From: Microbacterium aerolatum
GTDB taxonomy: Bacteria > Actinomycetota > Actinomycetes > Actinomycetales > Microbacteriaceae
Direction of reading: 5' to 3'
Length of the DNA stretch: 64,000 nucleotides
NCBI RefSeq assembly: GCF_007988825.1
Contig: NZ_BJUW01000015.1
Coordinates: forward strand, 1 to 64,000
Shown here: piece by piece, positions 53,048-61,234 of the stretch
How the letters are laid out: every line of letters starts with the position of its first letter
How positions within the stretch are numbered: the stretch's first letter is position 1
Notes under the pieces: generated by a model
Told to the model about the DNA's origin: nothing
Seen by the model: the letters and a program-made list of their open reading frames with translations, nothing else
Database searches by the model: none
Program-made: the position numbers and the translations under genes

Positions 53048-54306
53048 GCCGATCGTTCCCGCTCGTGCACGTGACGTCGCACGCCGCCGCTCCCGACGTG
53101 CAGGGCTCCGGCAACCGCATCCGCCGCATCGCCCCAGCCGGAGACCGAGATGTTCTCCAAACCCTGCCAGGCCGCCGCCAGCGCGAGCTCCTGCGTCATC
53201 GCCTCGGCATCCTCGGGCCGCGCCTGCGGCTCCCACCAGGCCGACTGCACCTGCAGCGTCGAGGAGGCGCGATCGGCCTTGAGGTCGACGCGTGCGACGA
53301 TCCGGTCGCCCACGAGCATCGGCAGCGAGTAGTACCCGAACCGGCGCTTGGCGGCGGGGACGTAGATCTCGATCCGGTAATCGAGGTCGAAGGCGCGCAA
53401 CGCGCGGTCACGGAACCAGACGACCGGGTCGAAGGGGGTGAGCAGTGCTGCGCCTTCCACCCGGCGGGGGAGCACGGCGTCCCGATGCATCCAGGCCGGT
53501 AACTGACGACCCGCCTTCTCCCAGCCGCGCACCTGCACCGGACGCAGCTCACCGGCGTCGACGAGATCGTCGATCGCACGGCGCACGGCCGCACGATCGC
53601 GGATGCGGTAGTAGTCGGCAAGGTCCGAGTCGGTGGCCACACCGTGCGAGCGCGCCGCGCGGCGGATGAGCTCTCGGATCGCGTCCTCTCGGGGTACCTC
53701 CACCAGGCGCACCTCGGCGGGGATCACCTGCTCCTCGAGTGCGTAGACACGCTCGAACCCTCGGCGGCCGCTGACCGCGACCTCACCGATGCGCCAGAGG
53801 TGCTCGAGGGCGAGCTTCACCTCGTCCCAGTCCCACCAGGTGCCGCGCTCGCGGGGAGCGTCGGCGCGCAGCTGGGCGGGTCGCAACGGCCCGCGTGCGC
53901 GCAGCTCGTCCTTGACCCAGGCGATCGTGCGGGCGTTCTGGTTCATCCACGAGTCGGGGTCGTCGGCCCATCGCCGGCGGAAGTCATCCATGCGGAAGCG
54001 CCACAGCGACCAGTCCTCTGCCGGCACGAAGGTCGCCTCGTGCGCGAGGTACTCGACGTAGTGCGTTGTGCGCGACATGAAGATGCGATCGAGCAGTGCG
54101 GGGTCGTAGGCGCCGAGCCGCGAGAACAGCGGCAGGTAGTGACTGCGTGCGAAGACATTCACCGAGTCGATCTGCAGCACTCCCAGGCGCTCCATCGCAC
54201 CGTGCACGTGCCGGGAGCCGACCTTCGCGGAGGGGCGGCGCCTGGTGAAGCCCTGGGCGGCCAGGGCGACGCGCCGGGCCTGAGCGGCGCTGAGAGTCTC
54301 GGACAC
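53044..54306 (-). CDS. HTH_42 DNA glycosylase, AlkX/YcaQ-like
   Basis: A 420-residue HTH_42 protein with the segment LGVLQIDSVNVFARSHYLPLFSRLG near residue 45; Q-I-D (Q45-D47) is the catalytic Q-x-D motif of YcaQ/AlkX, a glycosylase that unhooks interstrand crosslinks. The winged-helix repeats run from about 120 to 320. The GTG at 54306 removes an arginine/glycine-rich extension of 23 residues that has no ribosome site. It is coupled by GTGA to a small membrane-protein gene downstream. Activity is inferred from motif and length. Confidence 0.85.
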   Translation of the reverse strand: MSETLSAAQARRVALAAQGFTRRRPSAKVGSRHVHGAMERLGVLQIDSVNVFARSHYLPLFSRLGAYDPALLDRIFMSRTTHYVEYLAHEATFVPAEDWSLWRFRMDDFRRRWADDPDSWMNQNARTIAWVKDELRARGPLRPAQLRADAPRERGTWWDWDEVKLALEHLWRIGEVAVSGRRGFERVYALEEQVIPAEVRLVEVPREDAIRELIRRAARSHGVATDSDLADYYRIRDRAAVRRAIDDLVDAGELRPVQVRGWEKAGRQLPAWMHRDAVLPRRVEGAALLTPFDPVVWFRDRALRAFDLDYRIEIYVPAAKRRFGYYSLPMLVGDRIVARVDLKADRASSTLQVQSAWWEPQARPEDAEAMTQELALAAAWQGLENISVSGWGDAADAVAGALHVGSGGVRRHVHERERSA

Positions 54307-54409
54307 CCGGTCAGCGTATCGCCCGGCTCCGACATCGCGACCGCCGAGCTCGCCATCGCGGCCGCCATGCGTCACAGCATCCGCTCAGCACCGCAACTAG
54401 ACTTGGCGC

Positions 54410-55603
54410 ATGACGGACGAGCAGCGCCCCCGCAAGCGCGATCTTCTGTGGGGTCGCATGCCGACCGATCGGACGGTCTCCACCGAAGCCGACAACACCG
54501 TCCCGCTCTCGTTGCGGGTCAGCGCCGCCTACGCCTGGCGCCTGCTGCTCATCGCCGCCGCCGCCGGCGTCATCATCTGGGTCGTCATCCAGCTCAAGCT
54601 CCTCGTGATCCCGATCCTGGTCGGCATCCTCATCACGGCGCTGCTCTGGCCGGCCTTCGAGTGGATGCTGCGGCACCGCTTCCCGCGCTGGCTCGCCATC
54701 GTCATCGCGCTGATCGGCACCATCGCGATCGTCACCGGTCTGCTGTGGCTGGTCGGTTGGCAGATCGCCAGGGAATGGCCGCAGGTGCAGGCCAGGACCA
54801 CCGAGGCGATAGACGAGTTCCGCCAGTACCTCATCAACGGTCCGCTGCATCTGACCGAGACGCAGATCCAGGACTACCTGGATCAGGGCTGGGCATTGAT
54901 CCAGCAGCAGGCCGAACTGCTCTGGTCCGGCGCGCTCGCGATCGGGTCGACCGCCGGGCACGTTCTGGTCGGCGCCCTGCTGACCCTGTTCATCCTCATC
55001 TGCCTGCTCGCCGACGGCGGCGGCATCTGGCGCTGGACCACCAAGCTCTTCCCCCGCGACGCCCGCCCCGCCGTGGACGCTTCGGCGCGCAGCGGCTGGC
55101 GCACGGTCGTCAACTACGCCAAGACCCAGCTGCTGGTCGCCACGATCGACTCGATCGGCATCGGCATCGGCGCCTTCCTGCTCGGCGTGCCGCTGGCGAT
55201 CCCCGTCGCGGTGCTGGTGTTCCTCGGCGCGTTCATCCCGATCGTCGGTGCGGTCGCGACGGGCGCTGTCGCCGTGTTCCTGGCGCTGGTCTACAACGAT
55301 CCGTGGAACGCATTCTGGATGCTCGTGGTCGTGATCGGCGTGCAGCAGCTCGAGGGGCACGTCCTGCAGCCGATCCTGATGGGCTCGGCGGTGAAGGTGC
55401 ATCCGCTCGCCGTCGTGCTCGTCGTCGCGGGAGGCTCGATGATCGCCGGCATCCCCGGTGCGCTGTTCGCCGTCCCGCTGGCCGCGTTCGTGAACGTGGT
55501 CGCGGTGACCCTCAGCACCGGCTCGTGGCGAACCGGCCGGCAACCCGCCGGTGATCTGATCTGGAGTACAGTGCCGCGCGAGCGGCGACGGAGGAACACA
55601 TGA
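54410..55603 (+). CDS. AI-2E/PerM family transporter
   Basis: A 397-residue protein with about seven or eight helices of the AI-2E (PerM/YdiK) family, exemplified by an autoinducer-2 exporter. Features: paired N-terminal helices (about 45-95), a soluble middle segment (about 115-165), then VLVGALLTLFILICLLADG and the C-terminal GVQQLEGHVLQPILMGSAVKVHPLAV signature. TAGACT 7 nt before the ATG suggests a leaderless start. It overlaps ilvA (ATGA). AI-2 transport is only one activity in the family, though luxS lies about 4 kb away. Confidence 0.88.
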   Translation: MTDEQRPRKRDLLWGRMPTDRTVSTEADNTVPLSLRVSAAYAWRLLLIAAAAGVIIWVVIQLKLLVIPILVGILITALLWPAFEWMLRHRFPRWLAIVIALIGTIAIVTGLLWLVGWQIAREWPQVQARTTEAIDEFRQYLINGPLHLTETQIQDYLDQGWALIQQQAELLWSGALAIGSTAGHVLVGALLTLFILICLLADGGGIWRWTTKLFPRDARPAVDASARSGWRTVVNYAKTQLLVATIDSIGIGIGAFLLGVPLAIPVAVLVFLGAFIPIVGAVATGAVAVFLALVYNDPWNAFWMLVVVIGVQQLEGHVLQPILMGSAVKVHPLAVVLVVAGGSMIAGIPGALFAVPLAAFVNVVAVTLSTGSWRTGRQPAGDLIWSTVPRERRRRNT

Positions 55604-56829
55604 GCGCAGTCCCCACCCTGGCCGAGTTCGAAGACGCCGCGCGGGGGCTGGAAAGTGTGATCTCTCATACGCCGACGCTGCCGTCCAGGGCGCTGTCGGA
55701 CATCCTCGGATCGCCCGTGCTGCTGAAGATGGAGAACCTGCAGCGCACCGGCTCGTTCAAGATCCGCGGTGCAGGCCACCGGCTCGCGCAGCTGACCGCG
55801 GAGGAGCGCTCGCACGGCGTGGTCGCCGCATCCGCCGGCAACCACGCACAGGGCGTCGCCCTCGCCGCGCAGGCGCTCGGCATCCCCGCGACGATCTTCA
55901 TGCCGCTGGGCGTGCCGGTCCCCAAGCTCCTCGCCACCCGCGGCTACGGCGCGGAGGTCGTGCTCGAGGGCGAGACCGTCGCGACCTCGCTGCGGCTCGC
56001 GGCCGAGTTCGCCGAGCGCACCGGCGCGATCATGATCCACCCCTTCGACCACCGCGACATCGTCATCGGCCAGGGCACGCTCGGACTCGAGCTGATCGAG
56101 GATGCCCCCGACGTCGACACGATCATCATGGGCATCGGCGGCGGAGGGCTGATCGCCGGAGTCGCGGCCGCAGCCAAGGCTGCCGCTGCGAAGAACGGAC
56201 GGACTCTCCGGGTGATCGGCGTGCAGGCGGAGAACGCCGCCGCCGTGCCGCCGTCCCTCGCGGCAGGACACCCGGTTGAGATCACCACGCTCCCGACGAT
56301 CGCCGACGGCATCCTCGTGGCCAAGCCCGGCGACGTTCCGTTCGAGATCATCGAGGACATCGTCGACGACGTGGTCACCGTGACCGACGACGACATCGCA
56401 CGCGCTCTGCTGGTGCTGCTCGAGCAGGCCAAGGTCGTCGTTGAGCCCGCCGGCGCTGTCGGCGTCGCCGCGATCCTCGCAGGGAAGGTGAAGGACACCG
56501 GCAAGACCCTGGCGGTGCTCTCCGGCGGAAACATCGACCCGCTGCTGCTGCAGCGCGTCGTGTCGCACGGGCTCGCGGCATCCGGTCGATATCTGACCAT
56601 CCGCATCCCGCTGCCCGACCGCCCCGGCCAGCTCGCACGGGTCTCCGAGCTCGTCGCCGAGGCCGGCGCGAACGTCATGGAGGTCATGCACACCAGGCAC
56701 GGCCAGGGTATGCAGATCAGCGAGGTGAGCCTGCAGCTGAGCATCGAGACGCGCGGGGCGGAGCACACCGAGCTGACGCTCGACACGCTCCGCCGCGCTG
56801 GTTACGAACCCGTCGTCGTCCCGGACTAG
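55600..56829 (+). CDS. ilvA: Threonine ammonia-lyase (catabolic/biosynthetic)
   Basis: A 409-residue threonine deaminase giving 2-oxobutanoate and ammonia, the entry to isoleucine synthesis. The PLP lysine is in RTGSFKIRGA (about 52), SAGNHAQGVALAA follows (about 80), and the phosphate loop MGIGGGGLIAG is near 183. A single C-terminal ACT domain (about 330-405) replaces the two ACT-like domains of the E. coli biosynthetic enzyme. It overlaps the transporter gene by 4 bp. Confidence 0.93.
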   Translation: MSAVPTLAEFEDAARGLESVISHTPTLPSRALSDILGSPVLLKMENLQRTGSFKIRGAGHRLAQLTAEERSHGVVAASAGNHAQGVALAAQALGIPATIFMPLGVPVPKLLATRGYGAEVVLEGETVATSLRLAAEFAERTGAIMIHPFDHRDIVIGQGTLGLELIEDAPDVDTIIMGIGGGGLIAGVAAAAKAAAAKNGRTLRVIGVQAENAAAVPPSLAAGHPVEITTLPTIADGILVAKPGDVPFEIIEDIVDDVVTVTDDDIARALLVLLEQAKVVVEPAGAVGVAAILAGKVKDTGKTLAVLSGGNIDPLLLQRVVSHGLAASGRYLTIRIPLPDRPGQLARVSELVAEAGANVMEVMHTRHGQGMQISEVSLQLSIETRGAEHTELTLDTLRRAGYEPVVVPD

Positions 56830-56840
56830 GACGTTTCGGA

Positions 56841-56896
56841 CCCTTCGACAGGCTCAGGGACCGAAGCGTTCCGGCCGGTCGACAGGCTCAGGGACC
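56841..56896 (+). repeat. Two copies of the CTTCGACAGGCTCAGGG repeat
   Basis: Copies at 56841-56862 and 56875-56896, between the ilvA and greA stops. The second lacks the CTT at its left end (GGTCGACAGGCTCAGGG). They are in tandem with a 12-bp spacer. Confidence 0.85.
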
Positions 56897-56903
56897 GAAC
56901 GGG

Positions 56904-57392
56904 TCAGCCGGCGAAGGTCTCCACGCCGGTGACCTCGACGGAGATCGACTTGCCGTTGGGTGCCTCGTAGGCGGTCTTCTCGCCGACCTTGAGGCCGATG
57001 ATGGCCTGGCCCAGCGGGCTGGCTTCGCTGTACACGTCGAGGTCCGTGCCGCCGGCGATCTCACGGCTGCCGAGCAGGAACACCTCTTCGCCGCCGGCCA
57101 CGAGGGCGGTGACGACGGTGCCGGGCTCGACGATGCCGCGGCTCGCGGGCGCCTCGCCGACCTTGGCGGTCTTCAGCAGCTGCTCGAGAGTGCGGATGCG
57201 CGCCTCCTGCTTGCCCTGCTCGTCCTTCGCGGCGTGGTAGCCGCCGTTCTCCTTGAGGTCGCCCTCTTCGCGTGCGGCTTCGATGCGTTTGGCGATCTCA
57301 TCGCGGCCGACGGTCGAGAGGTTCTCGAGCTCTGCGACGAGCCGATCGTAGGCTTCCTGCGTGAGGAACGGGACCTGAGCGTCTGTGGACAC
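56904..57392 (-). CDS. greA: Transcription elongation factor GreA
   Basis: The 162-residue GreA rescues backtracked RNA polymerase by stimulating transcript cleavage. The N-terminal coiled coil (about 8-80) carries the tip acidic residues in EEGDLKENGGYHAAKDEQ; the C-terminal globular domain (about 85-160) includes SREIAGGTDLDVYSEASPLGQAIIG. Convergent with ilvA, and downstream of DUF4307 as in other actinobacteria. Confidence 0.96.
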   Translation of the reverse strand: MSTDAQVPFLTQEAYDRLVAELENLSTVGRDEIAKRIEAAREEGDLKENGGYHAAKDEQGKQEARIRTLEQLLKTAKVGEAPASRGIVEPGTVVTALVAGGEEVFLLGSREIAGGTDLDVYSEASPLGQAIIGLKVGEKTAYEAPNGKSISVEVTGVETFAG

Positions 57393-57465
57393 AGCGTGCT
57401 CCTTTTTCGAACGCCCTTCAGGGCGATTGTGCTGACCGCCCTAAGAGGCGGAGGGGATATGCCAA

Positions 57466-57492
57466 GACGCCCCGGCAATTGGCCAGGGCGTC
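57466..57492 (-). terminator. Hairpin terminator after the DUF4307 gene
   Basis: GACGCCC (57466-57472) pairs with GGGCGTC (57486-57492), followed on the minus strand by TTGGC; the DUF4307 stop is 14 bp upstream. Confidence 0.6.
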
Positions 57493-57505
57493 GTCTCAGA
57501 GGATT

Positions 57506-57892
57506 CTATGCGACCCAGCAGGAGTTCACCAAACCAGTGGTGGCCTCCGCGACCGTCGGGACCTCCGCGCTCAGCTGCTGCAGATGGCCTTCGGATGCCG
57601 GGATCTCGACGATCTTCCAGCCCACGATCCCGAACTCCTCGTCGAGCGCCTCGATCGCGCAGGCGAGGTCCTTGCCCTGAGCGCCGGCGACCTGGAACCG
57701 CACCGTCACGCTGTGCGCGTCGACCACCTCGAACCCGAGATCGTCGGCGTCGACGGAGTTCATGGACTGCGAGAACGTCATCCATCCCGCGATCACGACG
57801 ACGATCACGGCGATGATTCCGCCGATGACCCAGGGGAGCCGTCCGCGGCGGGCGCGACCATATCGCTCGTCGAGCTGTTGTGCGGTCGTCAC
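57506..57892 (-). CDS. DUF4307 membrane protein
   Basis: A 128-residue protein with one membrane helix (PWVIGGIIAVIVVVIAGWMTF, about 20-40) and an outer domain: FEVVDAHSVTVRFQV, one cysteine in LACAIEALDEEFGIVGWK and another in VNSCWV at the C-terminus. This matches DUF4307, a small actinobacterial family of unknown role found next to greA. It is divergent from a small membrane protein gene. Confidence 0.88.
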   Translation of the reverse strand: MTTAQQLDERYGRARRGRLPWVIGGIIAVIVVVIAGWMTFSQSMNSVDADDLGFEVVDAHSVTVRFQVAGAQGKDLACAIEALDEEFGIVGWKIVEIPASEGHLQQLSAEVPTVAEATTGLVNSCWVA

Positions 57893-57960
57893 GGATGGCG
57901 CCTTTCGGTCGTTAGGCTTGTCATTCCAGGTTACGTGACCTGCGATCGAGAGGCGGACAC

Positions 57961-58287
57961 ATGATGGTGCACTTCGGAACGGTGCTCGGTGCCGTGTTCT
58001 CAGGAGCTGAGACGCCGATGCCGACGCCGTCGATGACCGTCGACCCGAACTCGGTCACCCCTGGTCCGATGGGCTTCGCAGTGATCGTGATCGTCGTGAT
58101 CGCCGTCGTCCTGCTGATCTGGGACATGAATCGCCGCGTCCGCCGGGTCCGCTACCGCGGCGAGGTGCGCGAGGAGCTGGATGCCGAGCAGGCCGCGCAG
58201 GCGCAGGCGGATGCCGAGACCGCTCCCGACGCGGACGGCGAAGCGCCCGGCCGCTCCAGCGACGACGGGAAGACCCCGCCGGCCTGA
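57961..58287 (+). CDS. Small bitopic membrane protein
   Basis: A 108-residue protein with one membrane helix (FAVIVIVVIAVVLLIWDM, about 39-56) and a charged C-terminal tail rich in alanine, aspartate and glutamate. Two ATGs in a row at the start; AGAGG lies about 10 nt upstream. I see no enzyme motif. It is divergent from DUF4307 and ends 3 bp from the convergent SDR gene. Confidence 0.7.
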   Translation: MMVHFGTVLGAVFSGAETPMPTPSMTVDPNSVTPGPMGFAVIVIVVIAVVLLIWDMNRRVRRVRYRGEVREELDAEQAAQAQADAETAPDADGEAPGRSSDDGKTPPA

Positions 58288-58290
58288 GCG

Positions 58291-59058
58291 TCAGTGCATG
58301 GTCATGCCGCCGGTGACGTTGAGCCCCTGGCCGGTCATGTAGCTCGCCAGATCGCTGGCGAGGAACAGTGCGACGCCGGCGACGTCCTGCGTCGTGCCGG
58401 TGCGTCCGAGCGGCACCTGTGAGCGGTCCTCGGCGGCGACCTCTTCGGCGGTCATTCCGCGGATAGCGCCGCCCTCGATGCGCTCGCGGTGCTTCATTGG
58501 GGTCTCGATGATCCCCGGGCAGATCGCGTTGACGGTGATGCCGTGCGGGGCGAGCTCGACCGCCATGGTCTTCGTCACCCCGAGCACGGCGTGCTTCGAC
58601 GCCACATAGGCGGTCATTCCGCGGTAGCCGTTCTTCCCCGCCTGCGACGAGATGAAGACGATGCGGCCGGTGCGGCCGGCATCCAGGAGCCTGCGAGCGA
58701 CGCCGCGCGCGACGAGGAACGATCCCTTGGCGTTGACGTCGAGGTTGCGGTCCCAGTCCGCGCTCGTCGTCTCGGTCGCGAAGCCCATCGTCGAGGTCCC
58801 CGCGGCGGTGACGACGACGTCGATGAGGCCGACGGCAGCGGTGACGGCATCCAGGGCCTGCTCGACGGCGCGCTCGTCGCCGACGTCGAGGCGCACGGTC
58901 CATTCGTCGTCCCGTGCCGGGGACAGCCCGTCCGGGAGGCTCAGATCGGCGCTGACGACCGTGGCGCCCTCGGCGAGGAAGGCGTCGACGATGCCTGCGC
59001 CGATCCCGCTGGCGCCTCCGGTGACGAGGACGACGCGGTCACGGAGCTCGGCGAACAT
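58291..59058 (-). CDS. Short-chain dehydrogenase/reductase
   Basis: A 255-residue classical SDR: cofactor loop TGGASGIGAGI (about 14-24), SSQAGKNGY, and the catalytic pair in YVASKHAVLG (Y and K four apart, about 155). The C-terminal TGQGLNVTGGMTM is common in the family. The acidic residue after the second strand (VSADLS) suggests NAD(H). The start overlaps the luxS stop (TGATG), so it is coupled to luxS. Substrate unknown. Confidence 0.9.
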   Translation of the reverse strand: MFAELRDRVVLVTGGASGIGAGIVDAFLAEGATVVSADLSLPDGLSPARDDEWTVRLDVGDERAVEQALDAVTAAVGLIDVVVTAAGTSTMGFATETTSADWDRNLDVNAKGSFLVARGVARRLLDAGRTGRIVFISSQAGKNGYRGMTAYVASKHAVLGVTKTMAVELAPHGITVNAICPGIIETPMKHRERIEGGAIRGMTAEEVAAEDRSQVPLGRTGTTQDVAGVALFLASDLASYMTGQGLNVTGGMTMH

Positions 59059-59531
59059 CACACGCCGACGCGCTCGAACGCGTCGAGGCTGATGCCCTGC
59101 TCGAGGATGCGCTTGGACCACTCCCTGGCGCTGTGCAGGCTGTGATCGCGGTAGTTGCCGCAGCTGATCGCGTCGACCGCGGGGACGTCGTCCCAGGTGA
59201 TGTCCTCGGCGATGGCGGCGAGGCTCGCACGCACGGCGGCGACGACATCGGCGACGGCCGGTTCGCCCCACATGATCAGGTGGAAGCCGGTGCGGCATCC
59301 GAACGGGGAGATGTCGATGATGCCGTCGACGTGATCGCGCATGAGGCTGGCGAGCAGGTGCTCGATGGTGTGGAGTCCTGCGGTGGGGATCTCGCCCTCG
59401 TTGGGCTGGACGAAGCGCACGTCGAAGTTCGAGATCGCATCGCCCTTGGGGCCGCGTTCGACGCCGATCAGCCGGACGTACGGGGCGTGGACAGCGGTGT
59501 GGTCGAGCGTGAAGCTCTCGACGTCAGCCAT
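59058..59531 (-). CDS. luxS: S-ribosylhomocysteine lyase
   Basis: A 157-residue LuxS that cleaves S-ribosylhomocysteine to homocysteine and DPD, the precursor of autoinducer-2. The metal ligands H54 and H58 (HTIEH) and C124 (ISCGNYRDH) are in place, as is the catalytic cysteine C79 (FGCRTGFHL). The gene is fused by overlap to an SDR gene. LuxS is patchy in actinobacteria, which makes the intact copy notable. No pfs (SAH nucleosidase) gene is seen in the window. Confidence 0.96.
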   Translation of the reverse strand: MADVESFTLDHTAVHAPYVRLIGVERGPKGDAISNFDVRFVQPNEGEIPTAGLHTIEHLLASLMRDHVDGIIDISPFGCRTGFHLIMWGEPAVADVVAAVRASLAAIAEDITWDDVPAVDAISCGNYRDHSLHSAREWSKRILEQGISLDAFERVGV

Positions 59532-59556
59532 GGTTCTTCTCCAGATCGGTGGACGG

Positions 59557-60291
59557 TCAGCCGGGGAGGCCGAGTGAGGGGGAATACGGGGCGAGCGAGA
59601 TGAGCAGGCAGGCGGTCCAGTGGCACAGGAACGCGAGGACCGTGCACAGGTGGAAGATCTCGTGGAAGCCGAAGTGTCCCGGCCACGGGTTGGGCTTCTT
59701 CAGTGCGTACGCCACGGCACCGGCCGTGTACAGCAGGCCGCCGACGCAGACCAGTACCATCATGGCGACATTGGCGGTGGCCAGGTCGACCATGTACATC
59801 ACTGCCGCCCAGCCGAGCACGAGATACAGCGCGACGTACAGCCAGCGCGGCGCGCCGATCCAGAAGACGCGGAACAGGATGCCGAGCACGGCGCCGCCCC
59901 ACACGAGGCACAGCAGCAGGACGCCCTTCTCGGGGATCAGAGCGTTGACGGCGAGAGGCGTGTAGGTGCCGGCGATCAGCAGCAGGATGTTCGCATGATC
60001 GATGCGCTTGAGGATCAGCTTCGTTCTAGGCTTCCAGTCGATGCGGTGATACAGCGCCGAGTTGCCGAACAGCAGCAGCGAACTGGCCATGAAGACCGCA
60101 GCGGCCCACTTCGCCGGGGCGCCCTCGGCGAGCACGATGAGCACGATGCCCGCCGCGATGGCAACCGGGAAGGTGCCGGCGTGCAGCCAGCCGCGCCAGC
60201 TCGGTTTGATCTCGACCTGAGCGTCGTCGGCTGCCGCTTCGAGCAGCGGCAGCTCGGGCACGGGAATGGCGTCGCTCTCGGGTGTGCTCAC
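59557..60291 (-). CDS. Hemolysin III/PAQR family membrane protein
   Basis: A 244-residue, seven-helix protein of the TrhA/YqfA/hemolysin III family. Characteristic segments are [39 protein letters not shown] (with conserved histidine/aspartate at the membrane interface) and [18 protein letters not shown] near the C-terminus. Functions range from membrane energetics to putative hydrolase; not known here. It reads ahead of luxS by 25 bp, so all three may form one transcript. Confidence 0.88.
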   Translation of the reverse strand: MSTPESDAIPVPELPLLEAAADDAQVEIKPSWRGWLHAGTFPVAIAAGIVLIVLAEGAPAKWAAAVFMASSLLLFGNSALYHRIDWKPRTKLILKRIDHANILLLIAGTYTPLAVNALIPEKGVLLLCLVWGGAVLGILFRVFWIGAPRWLYVALYLVLGWAAVMYMVDLATANVAMMVLVCVGGLLYTAGAVAYALKKPNPWPGHFGFHEIFHLCTVLAFLCHWTACLLISLAPYSPSLGLPG

Positions 60292-60391
60292 GTGCTCACT
60301 CTAAGTCGCCCGGCATGCCCCAATCCGCACATATCCGCGATACACAGCGCCATCACACGGGCGCGGACGGGCTGCGCGGTAGCGTAGGCAC

Positions 60392-61174
60392 GTGAATGCA
60401 CGCACGAGCGAGGGCCGCGGGCCGCTGTATCGCCTCTACAGCAAGCGCCTCCGTCGACAGCTCGACACGGCCTCCGTCCCGCATCACATCGCGATGATGA
60501 TCGACGGCAACCGGCGCTGGGCCCGGCAGCTCGGTTTCGATTCGGCGGCCGACGGGCACCGTGCGGGAGCCGCGAAGATGCGCGAGTTCCTGGGGTGGTG
60601 CGATGAGATCGGCGTGCGAGTCGTGTCGCTGTACCTCCTCTCCAGCGACAATCTGCGCAAGCGCGACTCCAAGGAGATCGAGGACCTCATCGAGATCATC
60701 GCCGAGCTCGCGGAGTCCCTGTCGCAGCAGGCGGGCTGGCGCGTGAAGCACGTCGGACGCTCCGACATCCTTCCCGCCGAACTTGCACGAGTCCTGCACG
60801 ACGCAGAAGTCCGCACGAAGGACAACGCGGGTCTGCACGTCAATCTTGCCGTCGGGTACGGCGGTCGCAACGAGATCGTGGATGCCGTGCGCTCCATCAT
60901 CGCGGAGCACGACGCCTCCGGCGGAACGCTGGAGGACCTTGCGGCCCACCTGACCCCCGAGATGATCGGCGAGCACCTCTACACCGGCGGACAGCCGGAC
61001 CCCGACCTCGTCATCCGCACCAGCGGCGAGCAGCGGCTCAGCGACTTCCTGCTGTGGCAGAGCGCGCACAGCGAGTTCTACTTCGTCGAGGCGCTCGGGC
61101 CGGATCTTCGCGAGGTGGACTTCTTGCGCGCGATCCGCGACTACGTCGACAGAGACCGCCGCTTCGGCCGCTGA
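60392..61174 (+). CDS. uppS: Cis-prenyl diphosphate synthase (UppS family)
   Basis: A 260-residue Z-isoprenyl diphosphate synthase making the lipid carrier of wall precursors. The catalytic aspartate is in MMIDGNRRWAR (about 37), the conserved YLLSSDNLRKR follows (about 90), and the C-terminal RTSGEQRLSDFLLWQ (about 210) binds the diphosphate. Actinobacteria often have two such enzymes (short- and long-chain); which this is cannot be said. GTG start. Confidence 0.92.
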   Translation: MNARTSEGRGPLYRLYSKRLRRQLDTASVPHHIAMMIDGNRRWARQLGFDSAADGHRAGAAKMREFLGWCDEIGVRVVSLYLLSSDNLRKRDSKEIEDLIEIIAELAESLSQQAGWRVKHVGRSDILPAELARVLHDAEVRTKDNAGLHVNLAVGYGGRNEIVDAVRSIIAEHDASGGTLEDLAAHLTPEMIGEHLYTGGQPDPDLVIRTSGEQRLSDFLLWQSAHSEFYFVEALGPDLREVDFLRAIRDYVDRDRRFGR

Positions 61175-61196
61175 CCCTTCGACAGGCTCAGGGACC
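61175..61196 (+). repeat. CTTCGACAGGCTCAGGG repeat after uppS
   Basis: A copy that begins at the base directly after the uppS stop codon (TGA at 61172-61174). Confidence 0.85.
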
Positions 61197-61234
61197 GACT
61201 TCTGGAGGTCGCGGTCACGTGGGAGACTCGATGA

